Positions 50,905-63,179 of a stretch of 64,000 bases of DNA are shown one piece after another (the first letter of the stretch is position 1; each line of letters begins with the position of its first letter). The DNA is from Coriaria nepalensis. Taxonomy: Eukaryota > Streptophyta > Magnoliopsida > Cucurbitales > Coriariaceae. The stretch lies in the NCBI GenBank assembly GCA_027186245.1, contig CP114481.1, forward strand, positions 48,825,501 to 48,889,500, read 5' to 3'. A program made the position numbers and the translations under genes. The notes beneath the pieces are model-generated. The model was not told where the DNA came from, made no database searches, and saw only the letters and a program-made list of their open reading frames with translations.

Positions 50905-51465
50905 CAAGGAAAGTGTGCATTCGTTTAACCTTAAAATCATTTCAATGAGTCATTTCAAGTAAATAACTTATTTCAAAGCTAGTCGAACAAATTCCAGTTT
51001 TCCAGTACAGACACAACTTTTGTGCATAACTTGCAAATGATCATTGCATGGAAAGTGTGCATTCGTTTAACCTTAAAATCATTTCAATGAGTCATTTCAA
51101 GTAAATAACTTATTTCAAAGCTAGTCGAACGAATTCCAGTTTTCCAGTACAGACACAACTTTTGTGCATAACTTGCAAATGATTATTGCAAGGAAAGTGT
51201 GCATTCGTTTAACCTTAAAATCATTTCAATGAGTCATTTCAAGTAAATAACTTATTTCAAAGCTAGTCGAACAAATTCCAGTTTTCCAGTACAGACACAA
51301 CTTTTGTGCATAACTTGCAAATGATCATTGCAAGGAAAGTGTGCATTCGTTTAACCTTAAAATCATTTCAATGAGTCATTTCAAGTAAATAACTTATTTC
51401 AAAGCTAGTCGAACGAATTCCAGTTTTCCAGTACAGACACAACTTTTGTGCATAACTTGCAAATG
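50905..51465 (+). repeat. Local dimer expansion marked by AAAGCTAGTCG
   Basis: Four consecutive monomers start with AAAGCTAGTCGAAC (50,975; 51,117; 51,259; 51,401). I noted this start only here in the window. They alternate AACAAATTCC, AACGAATTCC, AACAAATTCC, AACGAATTCC, so the amplified unit is a 284-bp dimer. All share TTTTCCAGTACAGAC and the AAATAACTTATTTC tail. Differences are few (GCATGGAAAG in the first, GATTATTGC in the second). Similarity stops after about 51,465, where ATCATCGC begins another unit. Confidence 0.92.
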
Positions 51466-54400
51466 ATCATCGCAAGGAAAGTGTGCATTCGTTTAACCTT
51501 AAAATCATTTAAATGAGTCATTTCAAGTCAATAACTAATTTCGAAGCAATTCGAACGAATTCTATTTTTGCACTACAAACACAACTTTTGTGCATAACTT
51601 GCAAATGATCATCGCAAGGAAATTGTGCATTCGTTTAACCTTAAAATCATTTCAATCAGTCATTTCAAGTCAATAACTAATTTCAAAGCAATTCGAACAA
51701 ATTCTATTTTTGCACTTTAAAAACAAGTTTTGTGCATAACTTGCAAATGATCATTCCAAGGAAAGTGTGCATTCTTTTAACTTTAAAATCATTTCAATCA
51801 GTCATTTCAAGTAAATATCATATTTCAAAACAATTCGAACGAATTCTATTTTTGCACTACAAACACAACTTTTGTGCATAACTTGCAAATGATCATTGCA
51901 AGGAAAGTGTGCATTCTTTTAGCCTTAAAATCATTTCAATGAGGCATTTCAAGTCAATAACTAATTTCAAAGCAATTCGAACGAATTCTATTTTTGCACT
52001 ACATACACAACTTTTGTGCATAACTTGCAAATGATCATCGCAAGGAAAGTGTGCATTCGTTTAACCTTAAAATCATTTAAATGAGTCATTTCAAGTCAAT
52101 AACTAATTTCGAAGCAATTCGAACGAATTCTATTTTTGCACTTTAGAAACAAGTTTTGTGCATAACTTGCAAATGATCATTGCAAGGAAAGTGTGCATTC
52201 GTTTAAAATTAAAATCATTTCAATGAGTCATTTCAAGTCAATAACTTATTTCAAAGCAAGTCGAACGAATTAAAGTTTTGCACTACAGACACAAGTTTTG
52301 TGCATAACATGCAAATGATCATTGCAAAGAAAGTGTGCATTCGTTTAACCTTAAAATCATTTCAATGAGTCATTTCAAGTCAATAACTTATGTAAGAGCA
52401 AGTCGAACGAATTCTAGTTTTCCAGTACAGACACAACTTTTGTGCATAACTTGCAAATGATCAACGGAAGGAAAGTGTGTATTCGTTTAACCTTAAAATC
52501 ATTTCAATGAGTCATTTCAAGTCAACAACTTATTTCAAAGCAATTCGAACGAATTCTAGTTTTGCACTACAAACACAACTTTTGTGCATAACTTGCAAAT
52601 GATCAACGGAAGGAAAGTGTGTATTCGTTTAAAATTAAAATCATTTCAATGAGTCATTTCAAGTAAATAACTTATTTCAAAGCAAGTCGAACGAATTCTA
52701 GTTTTGCACTATAGACACAACTTTTGTGCATAACTTGCAAATGATCATTGCAAGGAAAGTGTGCATTCGTTTAACCTTAAAATCATTTCAATGAGTCATT
52801 TCAAGTCAATAACTAATTTCAAAGCAATTCGAATAAATTCTATTTTTGCACTACAAAAACAAGTTTTGTGCATAACTTGGAAATGATCATTCAAAGGAAA
52901 GTGTGCATTCATTTAACCTTAAAATCATTTCAATCAGTCATTTCAAGTCACTAACTAATTTCAAAGCAATTCGAATGAATTCTATTTTTGCACTACAAAA
53001 ACAAGTTTTGTGCATAACTTGCAAATGATCATTCCAAGGAAAGTGTGCATTCTTTTAGCCTTAAAATCATTTCAATGAGTCATTTCAAGTCAATAACTAA
53101 TTTCAAAACAATTCGAACTAATTCTATTTTTGAACTACAAAAACAAGTTTTGTGCATAACTTGCAAATGATCATTCCAAGGAAAGTGTGCATTCGTTTAA
53201 CCTTAAAATCATTTCAATGAGTCATTTCAAGTCAATAACTTATTTCAAAGCGATTTGAACGAATTCTAGTTTTGCACTACAAACACAACTTTTGTGCATA
53301 ACTTGCAAGTGATCAATGGAAGGAAAGTGTGCATTCGTTTAAAATTAAAATCATTTCAATGAGTCATTTCAAGTCAATAACTTATTTCAAAGCAAGTCGA
53401 ACGAATTCTAGTTTTGCACTACAAACACAACTTTTGTGCATAACTTGCAAATGATCATTGCAAGGAAAGTATGCATTCGTTTAAAATTAAAATCATGTCA
53501 ATGAGTCATTTCAAGTCAATAACTTATTTCAAAGCAAGTCGAACGAATTCTAGTTTTGCACTACAGACACAACTTTTGTGCATAACTTGCAAATGATCAT
53601 CGCAAGGAAAGTGTGCATTTGTTTAACCTTAAAATCATTTAAATGAGTCATTTCAAGTCAATAACTAATTTCAAAGCAATTCGAACGAATTCTATTTTTG
53701 CACTTTAAAAACAAGTTTTGTGCATAACTTGCAAATGATCATTCCAAGGAAAGTGTGCATTCGTTTAAAATTAAAATCATTTCAATGCGTCATTTCAAGT
53801 AAATAACTTATTTCAAAGCAAGTCGAACGAATTCTAGTTTTGCACTATAGACACAACTTTTGTGCATAACTTGCAAATGATCATTGCAAGGAAAGTGTGC
53901 ATTCGTTTAACCTTAAAATCATTTTATTGAGTCATTTCAAGTCAATAACTAATTTCAAAGCAATTCGAACGAATTCTATTTTTGCACTACAAACACAACT
54001 TTTCTGCATAACTTGCAAATGATCATCGCAAGGAAAGTGTGCATTCGTTTAACCTTAAAATCATTTCAATGAGCCATTTCAAGTCAATAATTAATTTCAA
54101 CGCAATTCGAACGAATTCTATTTTTGCACTACAAAAACAAGTTTTGTGCATAACTTGCAAATGATCATTCCAAGGAAAGTGTGCATTCATTTAACCTTAA
54201 AGTCATTTCAATCAGTCACTTCAAGTAAATATCATATTTCAAAGCAATTCGAACGAATTCTATTTTTGCACTACAAACACAACTTTTGTGCATGACTTGC
54301 AAATGATCATTTCAAGGAAAGTGTGCGTTCGTTTAACCTTAAAATCATTTCAATGAGTCATTTCAAGTCAATAACTAATTTCAAAGCAATTCGAACGAAT

Positions 54401-55300
54401 TCTATTTTTGCACTACATACACAACTTTTGTGCATAACTTGCAAATGATCATCGCAAGGAAAGTGTGCATTCGTTTAACCTTAAAATCATTTAAATGAGT
54501 CATTTCAAGTCAATAACTAATTTCGAAGCAATTCGAACGAATTCTATTTTTGCACTTTAGAAACAAGTTTTGTGCATAACTTGCAAATGATCATTGCAAG
54601 GAAAGTGTGCATTCGTTTAAAATTAAAATCATTTCAATGAGTCATTTCAAGTCAATAACTTATTTCAAAGCAAGTCGAACGAATTCAAGTTTTGCACTAC
54701 AGACACAAGTTTTGTGCATAACATGCAAATGATCATTGCAAAGAAAGTGTGCATTCGTTTAACCTTAAAATCATTTCAATGAGTCATTTCAAGTCAATAA
54801 CTTATGTCAAAGCAAGTCGAACGAATTCTAGTTTCCCAGTACAGACACAACTTTTGTGCATAACTTGCAAATGATCATTCCAAGGAAAGTGTGCATTCGT
54901 TTAACCTCAAAATCATTTCAATGAGTTATTTCAAGTAAATAACTTATTTCAAAGCAAGTCGAACGAATTCAAGTTTTGCACTACAGACACAAGTTTTGTG
55001 CATAAAATGCAAATGATCATTGCAAGGAAAGTGTGCATTCGTTTACCCTTAAAATCATTTGAATGAAGCATTTCAAGTCAATCACTTATTTCAAAGCAAT
55101 TCGAACGAATTCTATTTTTGCACTACAGACACAACTTTTGTGCATAACTTGCGAATGATCATCGCAAGGAAAGTGTGCATTCGTTTAACCTTAAAATCAT
55201 TTAAATGAGTCATTTCAAGTCAATAACTAATTTCAAAGCAATTCGAACGAATTCTATTTTTGCACTTTAAAAACAAGTTTTGTGCATAACTTCCAAATGA
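51465..55300 (+). repeat. Mixed monomers with an internal 17-monomer-offset duplicate
   Basis: About 27 monomers. The segment 51,960-52,430 is repeated at 54,374-54,840, offset 2414 bp (ACATACACAAC 52,001 / 54,415; CTTTAGAAACAAG 52,141 / 54,555; AAGTTTTGCACTACAG with ACATGCAAATG and GCAAAGAAAG). The offset equals the one at 1.5-6.3 kb but the units differ, so I treat that as coincidence. Units with GATCAACGGAAGG (52.46 and 52.61 kb) and AAGTGATCAATGGAAGG (53.3 kb) are distinctive; the latter recurs near 62.82 kb. Confidence 0.82.
54605..55130 (+). repeat. Segment duplicated at 57,587-58,112 (21-monomer offset)
   Basis: Collinear at 2982 bp (21 x 142). Markers are TTAAAATTAAAATC, GAATTCAAGTTTTGCAC, GCAAAGAAAG, TTATGTCAAAG, CCAGTACAGAC, AACCTCAAAATC, GAGTTATTTC, the rare CATAAAATGCAAATG (55,001 / 57,983) and TTTACCCTTAAAATC. 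Differences are few (TTTCCCAGTAC against TTTTCCAGTAC; GAATGAAGC against CAATGAGGC). Confidence 0.84.
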
Positions 55301-55324
55301 TCATTCCAAGGAAAGTGTGCATTC

Positions 55325-57028
55325 GTTTAAAATTAAAATCATTTCAATGAGTCATTTCAATTCAATAACTTATTTCAAAGCGAGTCGAACGAATTCAAGT
55401 TTTGCACTACAGACACCAGTTTTGTGCATAACATGCAAATGATCATTGCAAGGAAAGTGTGCATTCGTTTAACCTTAAAATCATTTCAATGAGTCATTTC
55501 AAGTCAATAACTTATGTCAAAGCAAGTCGAACGAATTCTAGTTTTCCAGTACAGACACAACTTTTGTGCATAACTTGCAAATGATCATTGCAAGGAAAGT
55601 GTGCATTCGTTTAACCTCAAAATCATTTCAATGAGTTATTTCAAGTAAATAACTTATTTGAAAGCAAGTCGAACGAATTCAAGTTTTGCACTACAGACAC
55701 AAGTTTTGTGCATAACATGCAAATGATCATTGCAAGGAAACTATGCATTCGTTTACCCTTAAAATCATTTCAATGAGGCATTTCAAGTCAATCACTTATT
55801 TCAAAGCAATTCGAACGAATTCTATTTTTGCACTACAAACACAAGTTTTGTGCATAACTTCCAAATGATCATAGCAAGGAAAGTGTGCATTCGTTTAAAA
55901 TTAAAATCATTTCAATGAGTCATTTCAAGTCAATAACTTACTCCAAAGCAAGTCGAACGAATTCTAGTTTTGCACTGCAGACACAACTTTTGTGCATAAC
56001 TTGTAAATGATCATTGCAAGGAAAGTGTGCATTCGTTTATCCTTAAAATCATTTCAATCAGTCATTTCAAGTCAATAACTTATTTCAAAGCAATTCGAAC
56101 GAATTCTAGTTTTGCACTACAGACACAACTTTTGTGCATAACTTGCGAATGATCATTGCAAGGAAAGTGTGCATTCGTTTAAAATTAAAATCATTTCAAT
56201 GAGTCATTTCAAGTCAATAACTTATTTCAAAGCAAGTCGAACGAATTCAAGTTTTGCACTACAGACACAAGTTTTGTGCATAACATGCAAATGATCATTG
56301 CAAAGAAAGTGTGCATTCGTTTAACCTTAAAATCATTTCAATGAGTCATTTCAAGTCAATAACTTATGTCAAAGCAAGTCGAACGAATTCTAGTTTCCCA
56401 GTACAGACACAACTTTTGTGCATAACTTGCACATGATCATTGCAAGGAAAGTGTGCATTCGTTTAACCTCAAAATCATTTCAATGAGTTATTTCAAGTAA
56501 ATAACTTATTTCAAAGCAAGTCGAACGAATTCAAGTTTTGCACTACAGACACAAGTTTTGTGCATAACATGCAAATGATCATTGCAAGGAAACTGTGCAT
56601 TCGTTTACCCTTAAAATCATTTCAATGAGGCATTTCAAGTCAATCACTTATTTCAAAGCAATTCGAACGAATTCTATTTTTGCACTACAAACACAAGTTT
56701 TGTGCATAACTTCCAAATGATCATAGCAAGGAAAGTGTGCATTCGTTTAAAATTAAAATCATTTCAATGAGTCATTTCAAGTCAATAACTTACTCCAAAG
56801 CAAGTCGAACGAATTCTAGTTTTGCACTGCAGACACAACTTTTGTGCATAACTTGTAAATGATCATTGCAAGGAAAGTGTGCATTCGTTTATCCTTAAAA
56901 TCATTTCAATCAGTCATTTCAAGTCAATAACTTATTTCAAAGCAATTCGAACGAATTCTAGTTTTGCACTACAGACACAACTTTTGTGCATAACTTGCGA
57001 ATGATCATTGCAAGGAAAGTGTGCATTC
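55325..57028 (+). repeat. 6-monomer tandem duplication (852-bp period)
   Basis: Two adjacent copies, about 55,325-56,176 and 56,177-57,028. Markers are GAATTCAAGTTTTGCAC, TTATGTCAAAG with CAGTACAGAC, AACCTCAAAATC, GAGTTATTTC, GGAAACT(A/G)TGC with TTTACCC, ATCATAGCAAGG, TTACTCCAAAG (55,941 / 56,793), CACTGCAGACAC and GTTTATCCTTAAAATC. The TTACTCCAAAG unit and those after it recur again at 57,361, 4 monomers later. The end of the window (about 63,180-64,000) matches 55.23-56.05 kb. Confidence 0.88.
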
Positions 57029-58590
57029 GTTTAACCTTAAAATCATTTCAATGAGTCATTTCAAGTCAATAACTTATATCAAAGCAAGTCGAACGAATTC
57101 TAGTTTTGCACTACACACACAACTTTTGTGCATAACTTGCAAATGATCATTGTAAGGAAAGTGTGCATTCGTTTAAAATTCAAATCATTTCAATGAGTCA
57201 TTTCAAGTCAATAACTTATTTCAAAGCAAGTCGAACGAATTCAAGTTTTGCACTACAGACAGAAGTTTTGTGCATAACATGCAAATGATCATTGCAAAGA
57301 AAGTGTGCATTCGTTTAACCTTAAAATCATTTCAATGAGTCATTTCAAGTCAATAACTTACTCCAAAGCAAGTCGAACGAATTCTAGTTTTGCACTGCAG
57401 ACACAACTTTTGTGCATAACTTGTAAATGATCATTGCAAGGAAAGTGTGCATTCGTTTATCCTTAAAATCATTTCAATCAGTCATTTCAAGTCAATAACT
57501 TATTTCAAAGCAATTCGAACGAATTCTAGTTTTGCACTACAGACACAACTTTTGTGCATAACTTGCGAATGATCATTGCAAGGAAAGTGTGCATTCGTTT
57601 AAAATTAAAATCATTTCAATGAGTCATTTCAAGTCAATAACTTATTTCAAAGCAAGTCGAACGAATTCAAGTTTTGCACTACAGACACAAGTTTTGTGCA
57701 TAACATGCAAATGATCATTGCAAAGAAAGTGTGCATTCGTTTAACCTTAAAATCATTTCAATGAGTCATTTCAAGTCAATAACTTATGTCAAAGCAAGTC
57801 GAACAAATTCTAGTTTTCCAGTACAGACACAACTTTTGTGCATAACTTGCAAATGATCATTCCAAGGAAAGTGTGCATTCGTTTAACCTCAAAATCATTT
57901 CAATGAGTTATTTCAAGTAAATAACTTATTTCAAAGCAAGTCGAACGAATTCAAGTTTTGCACTACAGACACAAGTTTTGTGCATAAAATGCAAATGATC
58001 ATTGCAAGGAAAGTGTGCATTCGTTTACCCTTAAAATCATTTCAATGAGGCATTTCAAGTCAATCACTTATTTCAAAGCAATTCGAACGAATTCTATTTT
58101 TGCACTACAGACACAACTTTTGTGCATAACTTGCGAATGATCATTGCAAGGAAAGTGTGCATTCGTTTAACCTTAAAATAATTTCAATCAGTCATTTCAA
58201 GTCAATAACTAATTTCAAAGCAATTCGAACGAATTCTATTTTTGCACTACAAAAACAAGTTTTGTGCATAACTTCCAAATGATCATTCCAAGGAAAGTGT
58301 GCATTCGTTTAACCTTAAAATCATTTCAATGAGTCATTTCAAGTCAATAACTTATTTCAAAGCAATTCGAACGAATTCTAGTTTTGCACTACAGACACAA
58401 CTTTTGTGCATAACTTGCGAATGATCATTGCAAGGAAAGTGTGCATTCGTTTAACCTTAAAATAATTTCAATCAGTCATTTCAAGTCAATAACTAATTTC
58501 AAAGCAATTCGAACGAATTCTATTTTTGCACTACAAACACAAGTTTTGTGCATAACTTCCAAATGATCATAGCAAGGAAAGTGTGCATTC
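57029..58590 (+). repeat. Mixed monomers following the 6-mer
   Basis: About 11 monomers: a partial third pass of the 6-mer (TTACTCCAAAG at 57,361), then the duplicate of 54.6-55.1 kb, then two closely similar dimers with TTGCGAATGATC and AAATAATTTCAATC (near 58.13 and 58.42 kb, 2 monomers apart). Confidence 0.82.
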
Positions 58591-61207
58591 GTTTCACCTT
58601 AAAATCAATTCAATCAGTCATTTCAAGTCAATAACTAATTTCAAAGCAATTCGAACGAATTCTATTTTTGCACTACAAAAACAAGTTTTGTGCCTAACTT
58701 GCAAATGATCATTCCAAGGAAAGTGTGCATTCTTTCAACTTTAAAATCATTTCAATCAGTCATTTCAAGTAAATATCATATTTCAAAGCAATTCGAACGA
58801 ATTCTATTTTTGCACTACAAACACAACGTTTGTGCATAACTTGCAAATGATCATTGCAAGGAAAGTGTGCATTCGTTTAACCTTAAAATCATTTCAATGA
58901 GTCATTTCAAGTCAACAACTTATTTCAAAGCAATTCGAACGAATTCTAGTTTTGCACTACAAACACAACTTTTGTGCATAACTTGCAAATGATCAATGGA
59001 AGGAAAGTGTGCATTCGTTTAAAATTAAAATCATTTCAATTAGTCATTTCAAGTAAATAACTTATTTCAAAGCAAGTCGAACGAATTCTAGTTTTGCACT
59101 ATAGATACAACTTTTGTGCATAACTGGCAAATGATCATTGCAAGGAAAGTATGCGTTCGTTTAACCTTAAAATCATTTCAATGAGTCATTTCAAGTCAAT
59201 AACTTATTTCAAAGCAAGTCAAACGAATTCTTGTTTTGCACTACAGACACAACTTTTGTTCATAACTTGCAAATGATCATTGCAAGGAAAGTGTGCATTC
59301 GTTTAACCTTAAAATCATTTCAATCAGTCATTTCAAGTCAATAACTTATTTCAAAGCAAGTCGAACGAATTCAAGTTTTGCACTACAGACACAAGTTTTG
59401 TGCATCACATGCAAATGATCATTGCAAAGAAAGTGTGCATTCTTTTAACCTTAAAATCATTTCAATCAGTCATTTCAAGTAAATATCATATTTCAAAGCA
59501 ATTCGAACGAATTCTATTTTTGCACTACAAACACAACTTTTGTGCATAACTTGCAAATGATCATTGCAAGGAAAATGTGCATTCGTTTAACCTGAAAATC
59601 ATTTCAATGAGTCATTTCAAGTCAATAACTAATTTATAAGCAATTCGAACGAATTCTATTTTTGCACTACAGACACAACTTTTGTGCATAACTTGCAAAT
59701 GATCATCGCAAGGAAAGTGTGCATTCGTTTAACCTTAAAATCATTTCAATGAGTCATTTCAAGTCAATAACTTATGTCAAAGCAAGTCGAACGAATTCTA
59801 GTTTTCCAGTACAAACACAACTTTTGTGCATAACTTGCAAATGATCATCGCAAGGAAAGTGTGCATTCGTTTAACCTTAAAATCATTTCAATCAGTCATT
59901 TCAAGTCAATAACTAATTTCAAAGCAATTCGAACGAATTCTATTTTTGCACTACAAAAACAAGTTTTGTGCATAACTTGCCAATGATCATTCCAAGGAAA
60001 GTGTGCATTCTTTTAACTTTAAAATCATTTCAATCAGTCATTTCAAGTAAATATCATATTTCAAAGCAATTCGAACGAATTCTATTTTTGCACTACAAAC
60101 ACAACTTTTGTGCATAACTTGCAAATGATCATTGCAAGGAAAGTGTGCATTCTTTTAGCCTTAAAATCATTTCAATGAGTCATTTCAAGTCAATAACTAA
60201 TTTCAAAAAATTCGAACTAATTCTAGTTTTGCACTACAGACACAACTTTTGTGCATAACATGCAAATGATCATCGCAAGGAAAGTGTGCATTCGTTTAAC
60301 CTTAAAATCATTTCAATCAGTCATTTCAAGTCAATAACTAATTTCAAAGCAATTCGAATGAATTCTATTTTTGCACTTTAAAAACAAGTTTTGTGCACAA
60401 CTTGCAAATGATCATTCCAAGGAAAGTGTGCATTCGTTTAAAATTAAAATCATTTCAATGAGTCATTTCAAGTAAATAACTTATTTCAAAGCCAGTCGAA
60501 CGAATTCTAGTTTTGCACTATAGACACAACTTTTGTGCATAACTTGCAAATGATCATTGCAAGGAAAGTGTGCATTCGTTTAACCTTAAAATCATTTTAA
60601 TGAGTCATTTCAAGTCAATAACTAATTTCGAAGCAATTCGAACGAATTCTATTTTTGCACTACAAACACAACTTTTGTGCATAACTTGCAAATGATCATC
60701 GCGAGGAAAGTGTGCATTCGTTTCACCTTAAAATCAATTCAATCAGTCATTTCAAGTCAATAACTAATTTCAAAGCAATTCGAACGAATTCTATTTTTGC
60801 ACTACAAAAACAAGTTTTGTGCATAACTTGCAAATGATCATTCCAAGGAAAGTGTGCATTCTTTCAACTTTAAAATCATTTCAATCAGTCATTTCAAGTA
60901 AATATCATATTTCAAAGCAATTCGAACGAATTCTATTTTTGCACTACAAACACAACGTTTGTGCATAACTTGCAAATGATCATTGCAAGGAAAGTGTGCA
61001 TTCGTTTAACCTTAAAATCATTTCAATGAGTCATTTCAAGTCAACAACTTATTTCAAAGCAATTCGAACGAATTCTAGTTTTGCACTACAAACACAACTT
61101 TTGTGCATAACTTGCAAATGATCAATGGAAGGAAAGTGTGCATTCGTTTAAAATTAAAATCATTTCAATTAGTCATTTCAAGTAAATAACTTATTTCAAA
61201 GCAAGTC
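58590..61207 (+). repeat. 15-monomer-offset duplication (2129 bp) with diverged middle
   Basis: The segment 58,591-59,078 recurs at 60,720-61,207 (offset 15 x 142 minus the 1-bp deletion at about 60,207, TTTCAAAAAATTCG). Shared markers are GTTTCACCTTAAAATCAATTC, CATTCTTTCAACTTTAAAATC, AACACAACGTTTGTGC, GTCAACAACTTATTTC, GATCAATGGAAGG and TTCAATTAGTC. The ten or so monomers between them are ordinary mixed units. Confidence 0.85.
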
Positions 61208-62540
61208 GGACTAATTCTAGTTTTGCACTACAGACACAACTTTTGTGCATAACATGCAAATGATCATCGCAAGGAAAGTGTGCATTCGTTTAACCTTAAA
61301 ATCATTTCAATCAGTCATTTCAAGTCAATAACTAATTTCAAAGCAATTCGAATGAATTCTATTTTTGCACTACAAAAACAAGTTTTGTGCATAACTTGCA
61401 AATGATCATTGCAAGGAAAGTATGCATTCGTTTAACCTTAAAATCATTTCAATGAGTCATTTCAAGTCAATAACTTATTTCAAAGCAAGTCGAACGAATT
61501 CTTGTTTTGCACTACAAACACAACTTTTGTGCATAACTGGCAAATGATCATTGCAAGGAAAGTATGCGTTCGTTTAAAATTAAAATCATTTCAATGAGTC
61601 ATTACAAGTCAATAACTTATTTCAAAGCAAGTCGAACGAATTCTAGTTTTGCACTACGGACACAACTTTTGTGCATAACTTGCAAATGATCATTGCAAGG
61701 AAAGTGTGCATTCGTTTAGCCTTAAAATCATTTCAATGAGTCATTTCAAGTCAATAACTAATTTCAAAACAATTCGGACTAATTCTAGTTTTGCACTACA
61801 GACACAACTTTTGTGCATAACATGCAAATGATCATCGCAAGGAAAGTGTGCATTCGTTTAACCTTAAAATCATTTCAATCAGTCATTTCAAGTCAATAAC
61901 TAATTTCAAAGCAATTCGAATGAATTCTATTTTTGCACTACAAAAACAAGTTTTGTGCATAACTTGCAAATGATCATTGCAAGGAAAGTATGCATTCGTT
62001 TAACCTTAAAATCATTTCAATGAGTCATTTCAAGTCAATAACTTATTTCAAAGCAAGTCGAACGAATTCTTGTTTTGTACTACAAACACAACTTTTGTGC
62101 ATAACTGGCAAATGATCATTGCAAGGAAAGTATGCGTTCGTTTAAAATTAAAATCATTTCAATGAGTCATTACAAGTCAATAACTTATTTCAAAGCAAGT
62201 CGAACGAATTCTAGTTTTGCACTACGGACACACCTTTTGTGCATAACTTGCAAATGATCATTGCAAGGAAAGTGTGCATTCGTTTAGCCTTAAAATCATT
62301 TCAATGAGTCATTTCAAGTCAATAACTAATTTCAAAACAATTCGGACTAATTCTAGTTTTGCACTACAGACACAACTTTTGTGCATAACATGCAAATGAT
62401 CATCGCAAGGAAAGTGTGCATTCGTTTAACCTTAAAATCATTTCAATCAGTCATTTCAAGTCAATAACTAATTTCAAAGCAATTCGAATGAATTCTATTT
62501 TTGCACTACAAAAACAAGTTTTGTGCATAACTTGCAAATG
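61206..62540 (+). repeat. Near-identical 4-monomer higher-order repeat (568 bp, about 2.35 copies)
   Basis: Units begin at 61,206, 61,774 and 62,342 (TCGGACTAATTCTAG). Between the first two full copies I find two differences in 568 bp: TGTTTTGCAC against TGTTTTGTAC (near 62,077) and GGACACAAC against GGACACACC (near 62,231). The four members are a CGGACTAATTC unit, a GAATGAATTC B-like unit, a GAATTCTTG unit with CTGGCAAATG, and an ACTACGGACAC unit with GTTTAGCC. The third copy breaks off near 62,540, where ATTCCAAGG replaces ATTGCAAGG. Confidence 0.93.
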
Positions 62541-63098
62541 ATCATTCCAAGGAAAGTGTGCATTCTTTTAGCCTTAAAATCATTTCAATGAGTCATTTCA
62601 AGTCAATAACTAATTTCAAAACAATTCGAACTAATTCTATTTTTGCACTACAAAAACAAGTTTTGTGCATAACTTGCAAATGATCATTCCAAGGAAAGTG
62701 TGCATTCGTTTAACCTTAAAATCATTTCAATGAGTCATTTCAAGTCAATAACTTATTTCAAAGCGATTCGAACGAATTCTAGTTTTGCACTACAAACACA
62801 ACTTTTGTGCATAACTTGCAAGTGATCAATGGAGGGAAAGTGTGCATTCGTTTAAAATTAAAATCATTTCAATGAGTCATTTCAAGTCAATAACTTATTT
62901 CAAAGCAAGTCGAACGAATTCTAGTTTTGCACTACAAACACAACTTTTGTGCATAACTGGCAAATGATCATTGCAAGGAAAGTATGCATTCGTTTAAAAT
63001 TAAAATCATTTCAATGAGTCATTTCAAGTCAATAACTTATTTCAAAGCAAGTCGAACGAATTCTAGTTTTGCACTACAGACACAACTTTTGTGCATAA

Positions 63099-63119
63099 CT
63101 TGCAAATGATCATTGCAAG
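63099..63119. other. Dyad symmetry in A-type monomers (example)
   Basis: Monomer positions 56-76 read CTTGCAA, a 7-bp spacer ATGATCA, then TTGCAAG: a perfect 7-bp inverted repeat. It is intact in A-type units with ATTGCAAGG. Units with ATCGCAAGG or CAATGCAAGG carry one mismatch in the arm, and B-type units with ATTCCAAGG carry another. It could bind a dimeric protein or form a small cruciform; the sequence shows only the symmetry. Confidence 0.8.
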
Positions 63120-63156
63120 GAAAGTGTGCATTCGTTTAACCTTAAAATCATTTAAA

Positions 63157-63163
63157 TGAGTCA
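63157..63163 (+). other. TGAGTCA heptamer, AP-1-like, in A-type monomers (example)
   Basis: A-type units carry TGAGTCA at monomer positions 114-120, which equals the classical AP-1/bZIP heptamer TGA(G/C)TCA. B-type units carry TCAGTCA and some units have TTAGTCA, TGTGTCA or TGAGTTA, so it is absent there. The match is exact, but binding is not shown and a 7-bp match can arise by chance and then be copied by amplification. Confidence 0.45.
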
Positions 63164-63179
63164 TTTCAAGTCAATAACT

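Noticed and set aside
51960..54840. The 2414-bp offset here being the same 17-mer as at 1.5-6.3 kb
   Set aside because: The lengths agree but the diagnostic monomers differ (CTTTAGAAACAAG and ACATACACAAC here, AACGTTTTTC and TTGGACTACAG there), so the equal offset is most likely coincidence.
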